The notes below the pieces were generated by a model. It was not told the origin of the DNA. It did not search any database and saw only the letters and a program-made list of their open reading frames with translations. A DNA stretch of 64,000 bases. Source: Tolypothrix campylonemoides VB511288 (GTDB lineage Bacteria; Cyanobacteriota; Cyanobacteriia; Cyanobacteriales; Nostocaceae). The stretch lies in NCBI GenBank assembly GCA_000828075.3, contig JXCB02000039.1, forward strand, positions 328,890 to 392,889, written 5' to 3'. Position numbers and translations under genes: made by a program. Below, piece by piece: positions 34,107 to 44,019 of the stretch; the stretch's first letter is position 1; the number at the start of each line of letters is the position of its first letter.

Positions 34107-34679
34107 ATGGAATTGCAATTGCCCAATATTACAACAAAACGGCTGTTATTAAGACTAGGAACTCAGGAGGATATCCCGGCAATACTGAAATTTTATACGG
34201 AAAACAAAACATATCTTACTCCATTCTCTCCTCCTTGGTCTGATAACTTCTTCACTCAAGAGTATTGGCAAAATCAGTTACAAAATAACTATTTAGAATT
34301 TATTAACGATATATCATTAAGATTATTTATTTTTTCTAAAAAAAATTCAGGAATCATTATTGGACTTATTAACTTTTCTAATTTTGTCAGAAGAGCCGCG
34401 CAGTACTGTAATGTAGGATACAGTCTTGCAGAAGCGGAACAAGGAAAAGGTTATATGACAGAAGGACTGCAAGCCGCTATTCACTATGTATTTCAAGAAT
34501 TAAACATGCACCGAATCATGGCAAATTACATACCTCACAACCAGCGCAGCGGCAATGTACTGAAAAGGTTAGGATTTGTCGTGGAAGGGTATGCCAGGGA
34601 TTATTTATTGATAGATGGAAAATGGCAAGACCACATCCTTACAAGTATCACAAATCCTAACTGGCAGACAAATCCGTAA
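34107..34679 (+). CDS. GNAT N-acetyltransferase, RimJ/RimL type
   Basis: 190 aa. ITTKRLLLRLGTQEDIPAIL is the usual RimJ-type start. CNVGYSLAEAEQGKGYMTEGLQAAIHYVF contains the acetyl-CoA pyrophosphate loop Q-G-K-G-Y. HNQRSGNVLKRLGFVVEGYARDYLLIDGKWQDHIL closes the domain. Substrate is probably a ribosomal-protein N-terminus or a small amine; not determinable. ATG 34107. Confidence 0.88.
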   Translation: MELQLPNITTKRLLLRLGTQEDIPAILKFYTENKTYLTPFSPPWSDNFFTQEYWQNQLQNNYLEFINDISLRLFIFSKKNSGIIIGLINFSNFVRRAAQYCNVGYSLAEAEQGKGYMTEGLQAAIHYVFQELNMHRIMANYIPHNQRSGNVLKRLGFVVEGYARDYLLIDGKWQDHILTSITNPNWQTNP

Positions 34680-34760
34680 GGTTTTACACATTCAATTCAA
34701 GGATTGAAATCGCAACAGGACTAAACTCTACAACAATTTTGGATAACTCGGATAAAAGTA

Positions 34761-36218
34761 ATGACTTTGGCTGAAACTGTAAACAACACGAATTCTACCA
34801 ATCCTTTTCTCAATCTCAACTACGAAACAGCTCTAGAAAATCTAGGCGATGATTACTATGATGAAGTTACCGCAGCAGAATTTTCCCAACATATTCTACG
34901 CTGGCGCAACGATGCACTTCTACCTCGCCTTGGACTCGATCCGCAATTAGTAAAAGACGAAGACTTTATCTGTGCTTTTGGCAAATTTGAAGGACGAAAA
35001 CCGCTTTTGGCGCTGCGTTACCACGGTTATCAATTTGGTGAATATAATCCTTTTTTAGGTGATGGTAGGGGATTTCTCTACGGACAAGTACGTGGTTGTG
35101 ATGGCGAGCTGTACGACTTAGGTACCAAAGGTTCCGGTAAAACTCCTTACTCGCGTGGTGGCGATGGTATGCTGACACTTAAGGGCGGAGTACGGGAAGT
35201 TCTTGCTGCGGAAATGTTACACCAGTTGGGTGTACGTACTTCACGCTGTTTAAGCATGATTGAAACAGGGTTATCGCTTTGGCGAGGCGATGAACCTTCT
35301 CCCACCCGTTCCTCGGTGATTGTCAGGATGGGGCGATCGCACATTCGATTTGGCACTTTTGAACGGCTGCACTATTTACGACGTCCAGATTTGACCCAAA
35401 AGCTATTAAACCATGTCATCGAGCAATATTATCCACATCTGATCACAGAAGAAGATAAGTACGGTCTATTTTATGCAGATTTAGTCAAACGGACAGCAGA
35501 ACTGGTAGCGCAGTGGATGGCAGCTGGTTTCTGTCATGCAGTACTAAACACAGATAATATGTCAATTACTGGCGAGAGTTTTGACTATGGTCCTTACGCG
35601 TTCATTCCCAGTTACGACCCCTACTTTACCGCTGCTTACTTCGATTATTATGGGCGCTATTCTTATACTCATCAACCGAGTATTTGTAAGTGGAACTTAG
35701 AAATACTTCAGGAAGCACTCAAAGCTGTTATTAAGCAAGCTGATATGCAGGCTGGATTAGCTAGATTTGATGAGCATTATCAGAACGAATATCGTTCTAT
35801 GATGTTGAAGAAGTTGGGTTTTGAGCAGTTATCACATCCAGAAGTTGATGAATTGTTAAACTTAACGATTCAATTTTTGCAAGATAGCAAAGTTGGTTAT
35901 CACGAATTCTTTTACGAGATGGCTCGCACCTTTTCATTGAAATGGCGAGATGAACCAGGCTTGATTATGGCAGATTCAGATATTGTACCAGCATCAGGAA
36001 CATCAGAATTTTTTGATAATTGGTGTGTATCATACCATAAAATCTTAAATAATTTTGACCCTGAGCAAACAAACATCATTGCCCAAACTCTCGCTCGTTA
36101 CAATCCAAAAACTGTGATACTCAGACCAGTCATAGAATCAATTTGGGAACCGATTGCTCAAGAAGACAATTGGCAGCCATTTTATGAGCTAATTAAGCGC
36201 ATTCAGTCTGGAAGTTAA
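34761..36218 (+). CDS. selO: SelO family pseudokinase-type AMPylase
   Basis: 485 aa, full length. SelO proteins have a protein-kinase fold with ATP flipped and transfer AMP to Ser/Thr/Tyr, linked to redox stress. [62 protein letters not shown] and [24 protein letters not shown] (catalytic Asn/Asp and the DYG metal motif) are visible. SelO usually has a C-terminal selenocysteine or Cys motif; I see none here, as in other short bacterial forms. Stop is followed by a strong stem-loop at 36255. Confidence 0.92.
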   Translation: MTLAETVNNTNSTNPFLNLNYETALENLGDDYYDEVTAAEFSQHILRWRNDALLPRLGLDPQLVKDEDFICAFGKFEGRKPLLALRYHGYQFGEYNPFLGDGRGFLYGQVRGCDGELYDLGTKGSGKTPYSRGGDGMLTLKGGVREVLAAEMLHQLGVRTSRCLSMIETGLSLWRGDEPSPTRSSVIVRMGRSHIRFGTFERLHYLRRPDLTQKLLNHVIEQYYPHLITEEDKYGLFYADLVKRTAELVAQWMAAGFCHAVLNTDNMSITGESFDYGPYAFIPSYDPYFTAAYFDYYGRYSYTHQPSICKWNLEILQEALKAVIKQADMQAGLARFDEHYQNEYRSMMLKKLGFEQLSHPEVDELLNLTIQFLQDSKVGYHEFFYEMARTFSLKWRDEPGLIMADSDIVPASGTSEFFDNWCVSYHKILNNFDPEQTNIIAQTLARYNPKTVILRPVIESIWEPIAQEDNWQPFYELIKRIQSGS

Positions 36219-36254
36219 CGAGATGAACTGTTTGCAGATTAATTGGTGCTTATC

Positions 36255-36300
36255 AAATAAGTAGGGTGCGTTAACGTAGTGGAACGCACCCTACTTATTT
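36255..36300. repeat. 18-bp perfect stem-loop, GTAGGGTGCGTT dispersed repeat
   Basis: AAATAAGTAGGGTGCGTT (36255-36272) pairs perfectly with 36283-36300 around a 10-nt loop. Relatives occur at ~43194-43228 (TAGGGTGCGTTA inverted) and as a half site at 22197. It may terminate selO transcription. Confidence 0.75.
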
Positions 36301-36616
36301 AAGACATTACACTGCCCAATAGTGTTGTGTAAGACAACATGATTCATTTAGCTGATTCCGGCAGAAGCCCCACACTGTACTATAGATTTAGTGGTACTTC
36401 TAGGTGGCGGTTCTGAATCGCCCACTGATTCATGCTGAATACTAAATTCTTCTTCAACATTTTATTCATATTGATTTCTTAAATTGCTATTAAACAATTC
36501 TTAAATCAATAAAATTCTCATCTTAAATAAAAAAAAATATCATATCTTTACAATCTCACTTGCTGAGATAATGTTTATCCTGCCCTACCTTAACACCCTA
36601 TAAACTTTGCAAGATA

Positions 36617-37261
36617 ATGGCACAAACAAAGGCGATTTGGAACCCGTCTATGTTAGCTCGTAAGCTTGTTGGTAGAATTAACTATTTTTTCTATCAACTT
36701 TCAGTAGGTCGGTTTCGCGGATTTGATTTGTATCTTAATTCTCCTGATCGCATAGTATTGGAAGATGTGATTATTCCTTACTTTGTTTCTCGTTCGGAAT
36801 ATCACAAAATACTTTTTGTTGGGTGCGATTGGTACACTAAACCCTACAGAAAATTATTTAGAAACAAGGAATACTGGACAATAGAAATTGAGGAATGGAG
36901 AAAGAAATATGCTGCTGACAGACATATAGTTGATGCTCTTCAGAACTTAGGTCTTCATATCCAAAGTGGTTATTTTGATCTCATTATTTACAATGGTGTA
37001 TTCGGACACGGAATCAACACCAAGGAGGATACTGAAGAGTCCTTCAACCAATGTTTTAATGCTCTGCGTGAAGGAGGAATTTTAGTCTTTGGTTGGAATA
37101 ATGTTCCTCAGTATACACCTTTTCCTGTGACTACCGAGTGTGAAAATTTGCAAAAATTTAAATCCTACATCTTTGAGCCTTTATCCACTTCCGAATATTT
37201 AGTACCAAATACTGAATACAAGCACACGTTTGCTTTCTATAAAAAGCCAGTGGCAAGTTGA
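36617..37261 (+). CDS. Putative class I methyltransferase-like protein
   Basis: 214 aa. HKILFVGCDWYTKPYRKLF resembles a degenerate SAM-binding motif I; GYFDLIIYNGVFGHGINTKEDTEESFNQCFNALREGGILVFGWNN matches motifs IV-VI of class I methyltransferases (type seen in glycosylation clusters). The acidic residue after motif I (YWTIEIEEW) is plausible. Substrate unknown and no pathway neighbours, so the call is moderate. Confidence 0.6.
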   Translation: MAQTKAIWNPSMLARKLVGRINYFFYQLSVGRFRGFDLYLNSPDRIVLEDVIIPYFVSRSEYHKILFVGCDWYTKPYRKLFRNKEYWTIEIEEWRKKYAADRHIVDALQNLGLHIQSGYFDLIIYNGVFGHGINTKEDTEESFNQCFNALREGGILVFGWNNVPQYTPFPVTTECENLQKFKSYIFEPLSTSEYLVPNTEYKHTFAFYKKPVAS

Positions 37262-37275
37262 AATAAATGAGTTGC

Positions 37276-37384
37276 TATAGCAGTCCTATTTGAGTTGTAA
37301 ATTGCCTCATGAGGGCAGAAAACAGGCAACAGGCAACAGGCAACAGGCAACAAAAATTTTTATAAATCATTTAGGATTGCTATA
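37276..37384. mobile_element. 109-bp MITE with TATAGCAGTCCTA ends
   Basis: TATAGCAGTCCTA at the left is inverted at 37372-37384 with one mismatch, continuing imperfectly through AAATCAT. The core has four-plus CAGGCAA heptamers (37322-37350). Same TIR family as 19991-20125. Confidence 0.75.
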
Positions 37385-37396
37385 TCTCTTGTAATG

Positions 37397-37757
37397 TCAT
37401 GTTCGGCTAATTAGCCTTAATTTCCCAAGAACCCCACCCCTTTATCTCCTCCGCCTCCGGGTATGCCTAGCGGGTACGGCCATGGCTATCGCCAGTCGCC
37501 TAGGTTGGGAAGTCCCTTCGGGTATGCCTATGTCCTTCGGACACGCTACGCGAACGGCACGCCTGACGGCGAACGCCAGGGGCGCTGCGGAGGGAAACCC
37601 TCCTATGCCCTTCGGGCACGCTGCGCGAACAGCAGGTTGTCGTCACCGCCTGCAGCGCGCTTACTCACCGCCAGCGGGGGGAGGGGAGCCTAAGCGCAGA
37701 TAAACGCGGGGTGGGGTGCAGTCAACGTGGAAATCATAACTAATTAGCCGAACATGA
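37397..37757. mobile_element. 361-bp composite element: 18-bp TIRs around a GC-rich mini-hairpin island
   Basis: TCATGTTCGGCTAATTAG (37397-37414) is perfectly inverted at 37740-37757. An inner AACCCCACCCC is inverted near the right end as GGGGTGGGGT. Between them lies a dense chain of mini-hairpins (GCCCTTCGGGC, GTCCTTCGGAC, GGAGGGAAACCCTCC). Open frames at 37463 and 37482 are repeat translations, not genes. Confidence 0.8.
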
Positions 37758-37825
37758 TATGAGTTGATCTCCCTAAAAGTTGGGAAGTTCTAAGGCTAGC
37801 CAGTGGCGAAAGTAGATGCCTTGAT

Positions 37826-38080
37826 TCATGACTCGGGAGCAGCAATCTGCCCAGTATTGAGATGATTGAGCGACCAACGGTGGTCTATTTTAACAGATGA
37901 GGACTGGCAAGTTTCTTCCAAATGCTTTTGTTGTACAGCCGCTTTACGTAAGCTAATAATGAGCTGATTCACCTGATGCCGTAAATCTGGATTATTACTG
38001 ACTGCTTGCATGGTTTGTCTCTCTAGCAGTTGCAGTATAAGTTCGTAGTGGATCGGTGAAGGCAAAGGAATTGGATCCAT
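37826..38080 (-). CDS. DUF5340-like small protein
   Basis: 84 aa: MDPIPLPSPIHYELILQLLERQTM...LRHQVNQLIISLRKAAVQQKHLEETC. It is helical and acidic and resembles the small cyanobacterial DUF5340 family of unknown function. No signal peptide. Downstream of trpC on the same strand with a ~210-bp gap containing hairpins. Confidence 0.65.
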   Translation of the reverse strand: MDPIPLPSPIHYELILQLLERQTMQAVSNNPDLRHQVNQLIISLRKAAVQQKHLEETCQSSSVKIDHRWSLNHLNTGQIAAPES

Positions 38081-38236
38081 GAATTGGTAGTTAATTTAAG
38101 ATTTTGGATGAGTCAGAAGTTGGTTGTCATTATATGAATTGTTACATAGGCAAAAATTATTTGGCTAAAGCCTGAATTATGCAGAAGCTGAAGATTGGGC
38201 AAAGAGGGTGGCGATCGCTTAAACGCCCTACTTGCC

Positions 38237-38281
38237 CAACCGCTTGAAAAGCGGTTGCCCTGTTTCTTAAAGGAACAGGGG
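38237..38281. terminator. Two adjacent hairpins downstream of trpC
   Basis: CAACCGCTT/AAGCGGTTG (38237-38257, 9-bp stem) and CCCTGTTTC/GGAACAGGG (38258-38281, one mismatch) lie just after the trpC stop. They probably act in termination or mRNA 3'-end protection. Confidence 0.5.
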
Positions 38282-38291
38282 AGGGATTTTC

Positions 38292-39185
38292 TCAAAGAAA
38301 ACCCTTCGGCAGTATACGGGCGATCGCTTCTTCTGGATCTGGATGTTTCACCAGAGACTCGCCAATCAGGACGGCAGATACTCCTGCTTGTTCTACTAAA
38401 GTCAAATCTTCTGAGGTATGTAAGCCTGACTCGCTAACAACCAAAATGTTCCGTTCCTGCAATTGGTTGCCTTTTGCTGCCAAAAGTTCGCAAGTCGTTT
38501 GTAAGTCAACTGAGAAATCTTCCAAGTTGCGATTATTAATACCCACTAGTGATACGCCATCTATAGTTAATACGCGCTCAAGTTCTGCTAAAGTATGAAC
38601 TTCAATCAAAGCTGCCATTTTCAAGGTTTTAGCAATTTTGACGAAGTATTGCAAATCTTGATCACTCAGTATAGCTGCAATCAATAATACAGCATCTGCA
38701 CCTCGAAGACGCGCCATGTACATTTGGTAGGGATATATCACAAAATCCTTACATAGTAAGGGCAAATCTACTTTGGCGCGTACCCGAGCTAAGTTTTCAA
38801 AGCTGCCAGAAAAAAACTTTTCATCCGTAAGTACTGAAATACAGCTCGCACCGCCTTTTTGATACTTTAACGCAATCTCTACCGGATCAAAATCTTCTCG
38901 TAAAATTCCTTTACTGGGAGACGCTTTTTTAACTTCAGCAATCAAAGCTGGTTTTGTTTTACCTTGTCGCAAAGCTGCCACAAAATCACGGGTAGGAGGT
39001 GCTTCAAGAACCTGACGCTGCAACTCCTGCAAAGACAGCTTTTCCCGCATTTGGTCAACTTCTTCTTCTTTATGCCAAACAATTTCTTCTAAAATGTTGT
39101 TTGGCTCGGCATCAAGCATAGCAGTTTGATACTGCACTGTGGATACAGCAATAGCTGGGTTAGGTCTAAGGCGACGGATTTGCAT
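38292..39185 (-). CDS. trpC: Indole-3-glycerol phosphate synthase
   Basis: 297 aa TIM-barrel enzyme of tryptophan synthesis. [25 protein letters not shown] (catalytic Lys and phosphate-binding Ser), [72 protein letters not shown] and [13 protein letters not shown] cover the full active site. A ~30-residue N-terminal extension is usual in cyanobacteria. It follows lpdA after ~106 bp, a space filled by GGGATTAGGGATT-type repeats and their inverted copies. Confidence 0.95.
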   Translation of the reverse strand: MQIRRLRPNPAIAVSTVQYQTAMLDAEPNNILEEIVWHKEEEVDQMREKLSLQELQRQVLEAPPTRDFVAALRQGKTKPALIAEVKKASPSKGILREDFDPVEIALKYQKGGASCISVLTDEKFFSGSFENLARVRAKVDLPLLCKDFVIYPYQMYMARLRGADAVLLIAAILSDQDLQYFVKIAKTLKMAALIEVHTLAELERVLTIDGVSLVGINNRNLEDFSVDLQTTCELLAAKGNQLQERNILVVSESGLHTSEDLTLVEQAGVSAVLIGESLVKHPDPEEAIARILPKGFL

Positions 39186-39291
39186 TCTGGGGGATTAGTG
39201 ATTGGGGAGTAGGGATTAGGGATTGGGGAGTAGGGATTGGGGAGAGGGAAAAATTTCTCATTCCCAGTCCCCAATCACCAATCTCCAATCC
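39186..39291. repeat. Heptamer-type tandem repeats in inverted arrangement
   Basis: GGGATTGGGGAGTAGGGATT-type units on the left are mirrored as CCCAGTCCCCAATCACCAATC units on the right, so the lpdA-trpC spacer can fold into one long imperfect stem. Confidence 0.65.
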
Positions 39292-40722
39292 CTAACTGGC
39301 AATTGCACGTTTGTATGCTTCGTCCAGTACTTCGGAAAGTGTTGGATGGGCGTGAACCAAATGAGCGAGGCTGTGGACAGATTGACGATTGGCGATCGCC
39401 GCTGAGGCTTCATGAATTAAATCTGAGGCGTGTATGCCGAAAATGTGGACACCTAAAACTTCGCCAGTGTCTTTGCGATACACAACCTTTGCCATGCCGT
39501 CAGCTTCACCTTCTGCTAACGCTTTGGAATTTCCTTTGAAGTAACTCTTTGCCACTGCGACTGCAAATCCCTCAGCACTGCCTTTTTCTTTAGCTGCTGC
39601 TTCAGTCATACCCACATAACTGATTTCTGGATGAGTGAACGCTGCTGCGGGGATACTGTGATAGTCTACTTCTTTGTGGTGCCCACGGATATTTTCTACT
39701 GCGATGATACCTTGAGCAGAAGCCGCGTGTGCCAGCATCATTTTGCCATTAGCATCGCCAATTGCCCACAGATGCGGTACTACCTCACCAGCTGATAGCA
39801 CAGCCATGCTGTCGTTCACTGGGATAAAATTCCGCCGATCAAGTTCCACACCCACAGAGTCTAAACCTAAGTTTTGTGTAGCTGGGATGCGTCCTGTCGC
39901 CACTAGGCAAGCATCTACCTCGATGACGCCTACGTCTTCTTTGGTTTTGAAGTCAGCTAATTCAATGACTACGGGTGAACCAGGAATGACTCTCTTAGCG
40001 TATATCCCCACATACGTTTCAATATCGCGCCCAGTAATCAGAACCCGTTCGGCAAGTTTGGCAATATCGCGGTCAAATCCTGGCATCAGCTGGTCTAGGG
40101 CTTCTATCATTGTAATTTCACTGCCCAAAGCTGAATAAACATCAGAGAATTCTAAGCCGATGTAGCCACTGCCAACAATTGCCACCCAATCTGGTAGCCA
40201 TTCCAGCTTGACACCCTGATCGCTGGTAAAAACAGTTTTGCCATCGACTTCAATACCCGGAGGAACGAACGGTACAGAACCGGGAGAAAGAATAATATCT
40301 TTTGCCGTAATCGTTTTTTCGCCGCTGTCTGTTGTCACAGAGACTTTTTGAATCCCTGCTATCTTACCCCAACCTCGGATGATATCGACTCCCAAACGTT
40401 TCAGGCTGTTGGTTAAGTCGCCTTGTATTTTGGCTACGAGATTGTTTGCATGATCGGCGATCGCCTCTCGGTCAAACGCCACACTTCCCAGTTGGATTCC
40501 TAGCGACTTGAGGTGATGGGCATCTCTTAACTCCCGCACACGTCCAGATGCCGCCAGCAGTGCCTTAGATGGAATGCAGCCCCGGTTGACACAGGTTCCT
40601 CCCATGTCTCCTGCTTCGATAATGGCTGTTTTCAAACCACAGCTTACAGCGTGTAAGGCAGCACCATGTCCACCCACTCCAGCGCCGACAATCACTAAAT
40701 CGTAATCAAATCCATCACTCAC
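39292..40722 (-). CDS. lpdA: Dihydrolipoyl dehydrogenase (E3)
   Basis: 476 aa. FAD-binding [20 protein letters not shown], redox disulfide [19 protein letters not shown]-binding [49 protein letters not shown], and the C-terminal active-site [13 protein letters not shown] (His-Glu of the dimer interface). It reoxidises lipoyl groups of pyruvate dehydrogenase and glycine cleavage. The neighbour trpC on the same strand is a frequent cyanobacterial arrangement. Confidence 0.95.
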   Translation of the reverse strand: MSDGFDYDLVIVGAGVGGHGAALHAVSCGLKTAIIEAGDMGGTCVNRGCIPSKALLAASGRVRELRDAHHLKSLGIQLGSVAFDREAIADHANNLVAKIQGDLTNSLKRLGVDIIRGWGKIAGIQKVSVTTDSGEKTITAKDIILSPGSVPFVPPGIEVDGKTVFTSDQGVKLEWLPDWVAIVGSGYIGLEFSDVYSALGSEITMIEALDQLMPGFDRDIAKLAERVLITGRDIETYVGIYAKRVIPGSPVVIELADFKTKEDVGVIEVDACLVATGRIPATQNLGLDSVGVELDRRNFIPVNDSMAVLSAGEVVPHLWAIGDANGKMMLAHAASAQGIIAVENIRGHHKEVDYHSIPAAAFTHPEISYVGMTEAAAKEKGSAEGFAVAVAKSYFKGNSKALAEGEADGMAKVVYRKDTGEVLGVHIFGIHASDLIHEASAAIANRQSVHSLAHLVHAHPTLSEVLDEAYKRAIAS

Positions 40723-40932
40723 GTTAGTCTCCCCGTGTGCTTTGCCTATTTGTTCTTAACTGACGTACCCATCAGTGCAAGTTTTTTCATTGTAGGCTGT
40801 CGCCAAATCAAATTTATGATTTAGACTACTAGGGAGTGAAATTGATCCTCTGACTTTAAGACTGTAGCATCGAATACTTTATAAATATCTTTACTGAATT
40901 TTTACAACCTACTGATCACAACAATCGAGTCA

Positions 40933-41022
40933 CTACGGAAGTTCGTCTGGGTTAATTCCTTGCGATCGCAGATAGGATTCCAATCGTTCTGCTCGTTGAC
41001 GTTCCTGTTCTAACCGTGTGAC
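40933..41022 (-). pseudogene. 3'-terminal remnant of a Uma2 gene
   Basis: Read on the minus strand, bases 41022-40933 give VTRLEQERQRAERLESYLRS followed by QGINPDELP-stop, the standard C-terminal tail of cyanobacterial Uma2/DUF820 proteins. Upstream (above 41022) the similarity ends abruptly at TAAATTTTAGGTCAC and no start is present. It is a 29-codon relic. Confidence 0.8.
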
Positions 41023-41089
41023 CTAAAATTTACCAATAAAATCAGTTTTTATACCAATTTTATATGAAGATGCGCATAAAAATACCCCC

Positions 41090-41170
41090 TGTAGTCCCTC
41101 CGATGCCTTGGGGGGAGGAGAGTGCCGGGGGGTAAATATATGCAGCTATGGCTACGCCACGCAAGCTATC
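41090..41170. repeat. Short GC-rich repeat island
   Basis: CCTTGGGGGGAGGAG, GTGCCGGGGGG and GGCTACGCCACGC modules resemble the larger islands elsewhere. The rest of the 40723-41255 spacer holds only the Uma2 remnant. Confidence 0.5.
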
Positions 41171-41255
41171 ACAAAGAAACAGTATTAGCTAAAAATTAAA
41201 TAATTTAAGTATATAGTAATCCTCTGTTCAGCAGAGGGAATAAGCCCCAGATAGT

Positions 41256-41630
41256 TTAGGGTTTTGAAACATTCGTATGTGACTTGGTATGATTTGAGGA
41301 GTTACGACTAGTAGGTACAGAATTTACAATATTCCCAACACCCTGTACCTTATGCTTACTGTTAGAAACACGTGCCAAGTTCGTGGTATCACCGAAAGTC
41401 TTTCTATTATGTGAATCAGAGTTATTGACAGGAGAAGTTGCTTGTGGCTTCTCTATAAAGTATGCTTCTTGTGGTGGAACCGATATAACTTCAACTTCTC
41501 CCTTTGGAGCCGATTGAGCATTTGCCTCTTGGTAGGCTCCAAACGAAAGCGATAGCGCTAGCGAAACCAAACTAAATTTTACAAAGCCAACAGCGTTGAA
41601 TTTAACTTGAAGGGGTACACACTTGTTCAT
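41256..41630 (-). CDS. Secreted hypothetical protein
   Basis: 124 aa. Signal peptide in the first ~38 residues (VGFVKFSLVSLALSLSFGAY then EANAQ). The mature part is polar and low-complexity (Ser, Asn, Lys, His), with no recognisable domain; likely disordered. Unknown function; start ATG at 41630. Confidence 0.6.
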   Translation of the reverse strand: MNKCVPLQVKFNAVGFVKFSLVSLALSLSFGAYQEANAQSAPKGEVEVISVPPQEAYFIEKPQATSPVNNSDSHNRKTFGDTTNLARVSNSKHKVQGVGNIVNSVPTSRNSSNHTKSHTNVSKP

Positions 41631-42086
41631 AGTAGTCTTTGTAAATCTTAATTAAAGATAGAAATTAGCTGAAGTCTTGTGTTGAATTAAAATCAATCGC
41701 TAAGTAACTACACGGTCAGTTGCGGTCATTCCGGAATCGAACTTAAAAATTTCATCATCCGCGATTCAGTACCGTTGTGGTTACTACTAGGAATTATAGA
41801 TTGACAAAAAACTTATTCTGTGATTCAAATCACAAAAATAGCGTGTCCAAACGCAAAGCAAGATAGCGATTCTTGTAGGACGGACATCTTCACGGATAGT
41901 GTAGGACGGTTGTCTCACGCATTCCATTTCCATCCACCCATGAAATGTGCTAAGTATATTTGTTTGGGCTAGACGAAAACATAAGGGATTCTCGTTTTGC
42001 TATAACCGCCACTATATAAATTTCTCATTCTCACTGGCGTTGCAGATAGCAGTCATACATATCGCCTGAACGAACAGTAACAACTT
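41631..42086. other. Intergenic region, nothing firm
   Basis: A direct repeat TGTAGGACGG occurs at ~41875 and ~41902. No gene or RNA seen. Confidence 0.4.
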
Positions 42087-42260
42087 ATGCTCAACATTAC
42101 TCAACTTGAATCATCCTTATGGGAAGCAGCAGATCAACTACGTGCTAACTCTAGGCTTAATGCTAACGAATACAGTATGCCCGTACTAGGGCTAATCTTT
42201 CTCCGCCATGCGACTAACCGCTTCAAAGCCGTCAACGTGGAGATTGAGAAGACTTTACCA
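42087..42260 (+). pseudogene. 5' fragment of a type I restriction-modification M subunit gene
   Basis: The first 58 codons (TQLESSLWEAADQLRANSRLNANEYSMPVLGLIFLRHATNRF...IEKTLP) match the N-terminal helical domain of HsdM. Similarity stops at 42260, where the sequence changes to a reverse-oriented DUF29 fragment; the frame then ends after 18 foreign codons at 42317. No methyltransferase domain, HsdS or HsdR remains. Confidence 0.85.
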
Positions 42261-42444
42261 TATTACTCTCAAGCGCGTGTTTTTCACTTCTCCCCATGCA
42301 TTCAATCTCTTCGATAAGATTTTCTAAATCGACCTCAGAAAATCTACCTTCTTTTAATTGTTTAGCAGTTGTCTCTATCCACAGATAAAAATCTTGGTCG
42401 TAAAGATGAGAGTTTGTAAAGATTGTTGGTTGAGGCGCTGTCAT
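42261..42444 (-). pseudogene. Truncated copy of the adjacent DUF29 gene
   Basis: The first ~60 codons (MTAPQPTIFTNSHLYDQDFY...EEIECMGRSEKHALESN) are close to the full DUF29 gene at 42502-42963, including the 5' flank TTGAAAAATAAG. It stops exactly where the hsdM fragment begins, so both were cut by one rearrangement. Confidence 0.85.
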
Positions 42445-42501
42445 CTTATTTTTCAACCTCATCAATATAAGGATAGAAGTAGAGAAAATAGCAAAATTAA
42501 A

Positions 42502-42963
42502 TTAATCAGGTAAAAACTCCTGATTCAAACATTCATCCGCAGTCAAAAAAGACTCTACAGGAAAAGTATCAAGGGTTAACCCAGTCTCTAAAGCCGCTAG
42601 CTGACGTGCATCCTGATAACATTCCAGAAAAATTTCAGCGAAGTACTTTTTCAAAATTGGGCTATCTTGCAAATTTTTATTTAGTCTGCGTCGATGTTCA
42701 AAGATAGTATAAAGCCAACTATTAGTGCGTTTTTCTGACTGATATTTGTATTTTAGTAGGTGCATTAATAAAACTACTAAATTGCTTTCTAAAGCTCTTT
42801 TTTCACTTCTCCCCATGCTTTCGATTTCTTCAATGAGATTTGCTAAATCAACTTCAGCAAATCTCCCTTCTTTTAACTGTTTAGCCGTCGTCTCTATCCA
42901 CAGATAAAAATCTTGGTCGTAAAGATGAGAGTTTGTAAAGACTGTTGGTTGAGGCGCTGTCAT
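42502..42963 (-). CDS. DUF29 family protein
   Basis: 153 aa from ATG 42963, 12 bases after GGAGG; a TTG four codons upstream is less likely. HLYDQDFYLWIETTAKQLKEGRFAEVDLANLIEEIESMGRSEKRALESNLVVLLMHLLKYKYQ is the DUF29 signature, followed by SWLYTIFEHRRRLNKNL. Function unknown; these proteins are abundant in filamentous cyanobacteria. A truncated tandem duplicate lies just downstream. Confidence 0.88.
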   Translation of the reverse strand: MTAPQPTVFTNSHLYDQDFYLWIETTAKQLKEGRFAEVDLANLIEEIESMGRSEKRALESNLVVLLMHLLKYKYQSEKRTNSWLYTIFEHRRRLNKNLQDSPILKKYFAEIFLECYQDARQLAALETGLTLDTFPVESFLTADECLNQEFLPD

Positions 42964-42975
42964 CTTATTTTTCAA

Positions 42976-43346
42976 CCTCCCAAAATCCGTCCCAGTAAAC
43001 TTAATTTATTCCCGCTCTTGCTATGCCTGTTACATATCTCAATAGATTGCTTTTGGGCGTATCCCAAGTGGAACTTGAGACTTCGCAAGTAGCAAGGTAA
43101 CTATATAATAACAAGGAGCCAGGGCGAATTTACGACTTTAACATATTTGACATGAGGCACTACTCCAAGTTTCAAAATGGATGAGGTTTAGTGGTAGGGT
43201 GCGTTAGCCTGCGGCGTAACGCACCCTACGTATACTTTTAGTAAAGTAGATAACTGTATCACTTGTAACACCCATGAGCAATAGATTTTGGGACCTATAA
43301 TTTTAAACATCGCAACTGTTGAGCAACTTCACAAGCCTTAAAAATT
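42976..43346. other. Intergenic region with one dispersed stem-loop
   Basis: TAGGGTGCGTTA and TAACGCACCCTA (about 43194-43228) form a 12-bp stem around GCCTGCGGCG, the same family as 36255-36300. Nothing else recognised. Confidence 0.55.
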
Positions 43347-43679
43347 ATGTTAGATGAAACTACTATTGAGCAACGCTTGGTAAATCTTGAACGTACAGTA
43401 ACCGAACTCAAACGTCTGCTGATACCATCTCCCACCCCTAGCAATTGGTTAGAAAAAGTAACTGGTTCTATTTCTGATGAGCAAACTTTCCTTGAAGTTT
43501 TGGAATATGGAAAATCATTACGTTACGCTGATAAACCCGCAGACGAAATGACTAGCGAAGACACAGGTTTACCTGTAGATACCTACGATGATAGTGATGT
43601 AGATAACCTAAGCAATATAGTATTTCTTCATGTTTATCAGCAGTATGAGAGTGCTAATAAGCATCCTTATGCAGCGTGA
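43347..43679 (+). CDS. Hypothetical protein, antitoxin-like N-terminus
   Basis: 110 aa. The N-terminal helix ETTIEQRLVNLERTVTELKRLL and the WLEKVTGSISDEQTFLEVLEYGKSLRYADKP segment resemble small cyanobacterial proteins commonly found before PIN toxins. The last ~40 residues (TGLPVDTYDDSDVDNLSNIVF...) do not fit that pattern, so the tail may come from a rearrangement. No toxin follows. Low certainty on function. Confidence 0.55.
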   Translation: MLDETTIEQRLVNLERTVTELKRLLIPSPTPSNWLEKVTGSISDEQTFLEVLEYGKSLRYADKPADEMTSEDTGLPVDTYDDSDVDNLSNIVFLHVYQQYESANKHPYAA

Positions 43680-43691
43680 TATTACTTAATA

Positions 43692-43901
43692 TTATTCGGT
43701 AAAGTCTTTGAGGTTTTGGTGCAATTGGTGAATGCGATCGCACCACCAAGGTATCACTGTTTGTCCCTGACTAAGTGCTTCTAGCGCCGCTTGCTTGTCA
43801 AATGCTAGTTTCACAGGCGATCGCGTAGCTAATAACATAAGCCGCTTCATCTTATCTTCGGTAACAGACTCCTCAAATAGCCAAAGCTTTCTTTCACGCA
43901 A
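43692..43901 (-). CDS. Hypothetical small ORF or gene fragment
   Basis: 69 aa from a TTG; the frame stays open a few codons further upstream (ICRRET) without a better start. KLWLFEESVTEDKMKRLMLLATRSPVKLAFDKQAALEALSQGQ looks protein-like but I do not recognise it. It lies between the tRNA and the antitoxin-like gene in a decayed region, so a gene fragment is as likely as a gene. Confidence 0.3.
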   Translation of the reverse strand: MRERKLWLFEESVTEDKMKRLMLLATRSPVKLAFDKQAALEALSQGQTVIPWWCDRIHQLHQNLKDFTE

Positions 43902-43945
43902 TGTTTCCCGACGACAGATAATTAGTCATTTTACAACACATCCAA

Positions 43946-44019
<74 letters not shown>

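Noticed and set aside
37320-37352. CAGGCAA tandem repeats as a possible regulatory iteron
   Set aside because: Typical heptamer repeat of these genomes inside a MITE; no replication or partition gene nearby.
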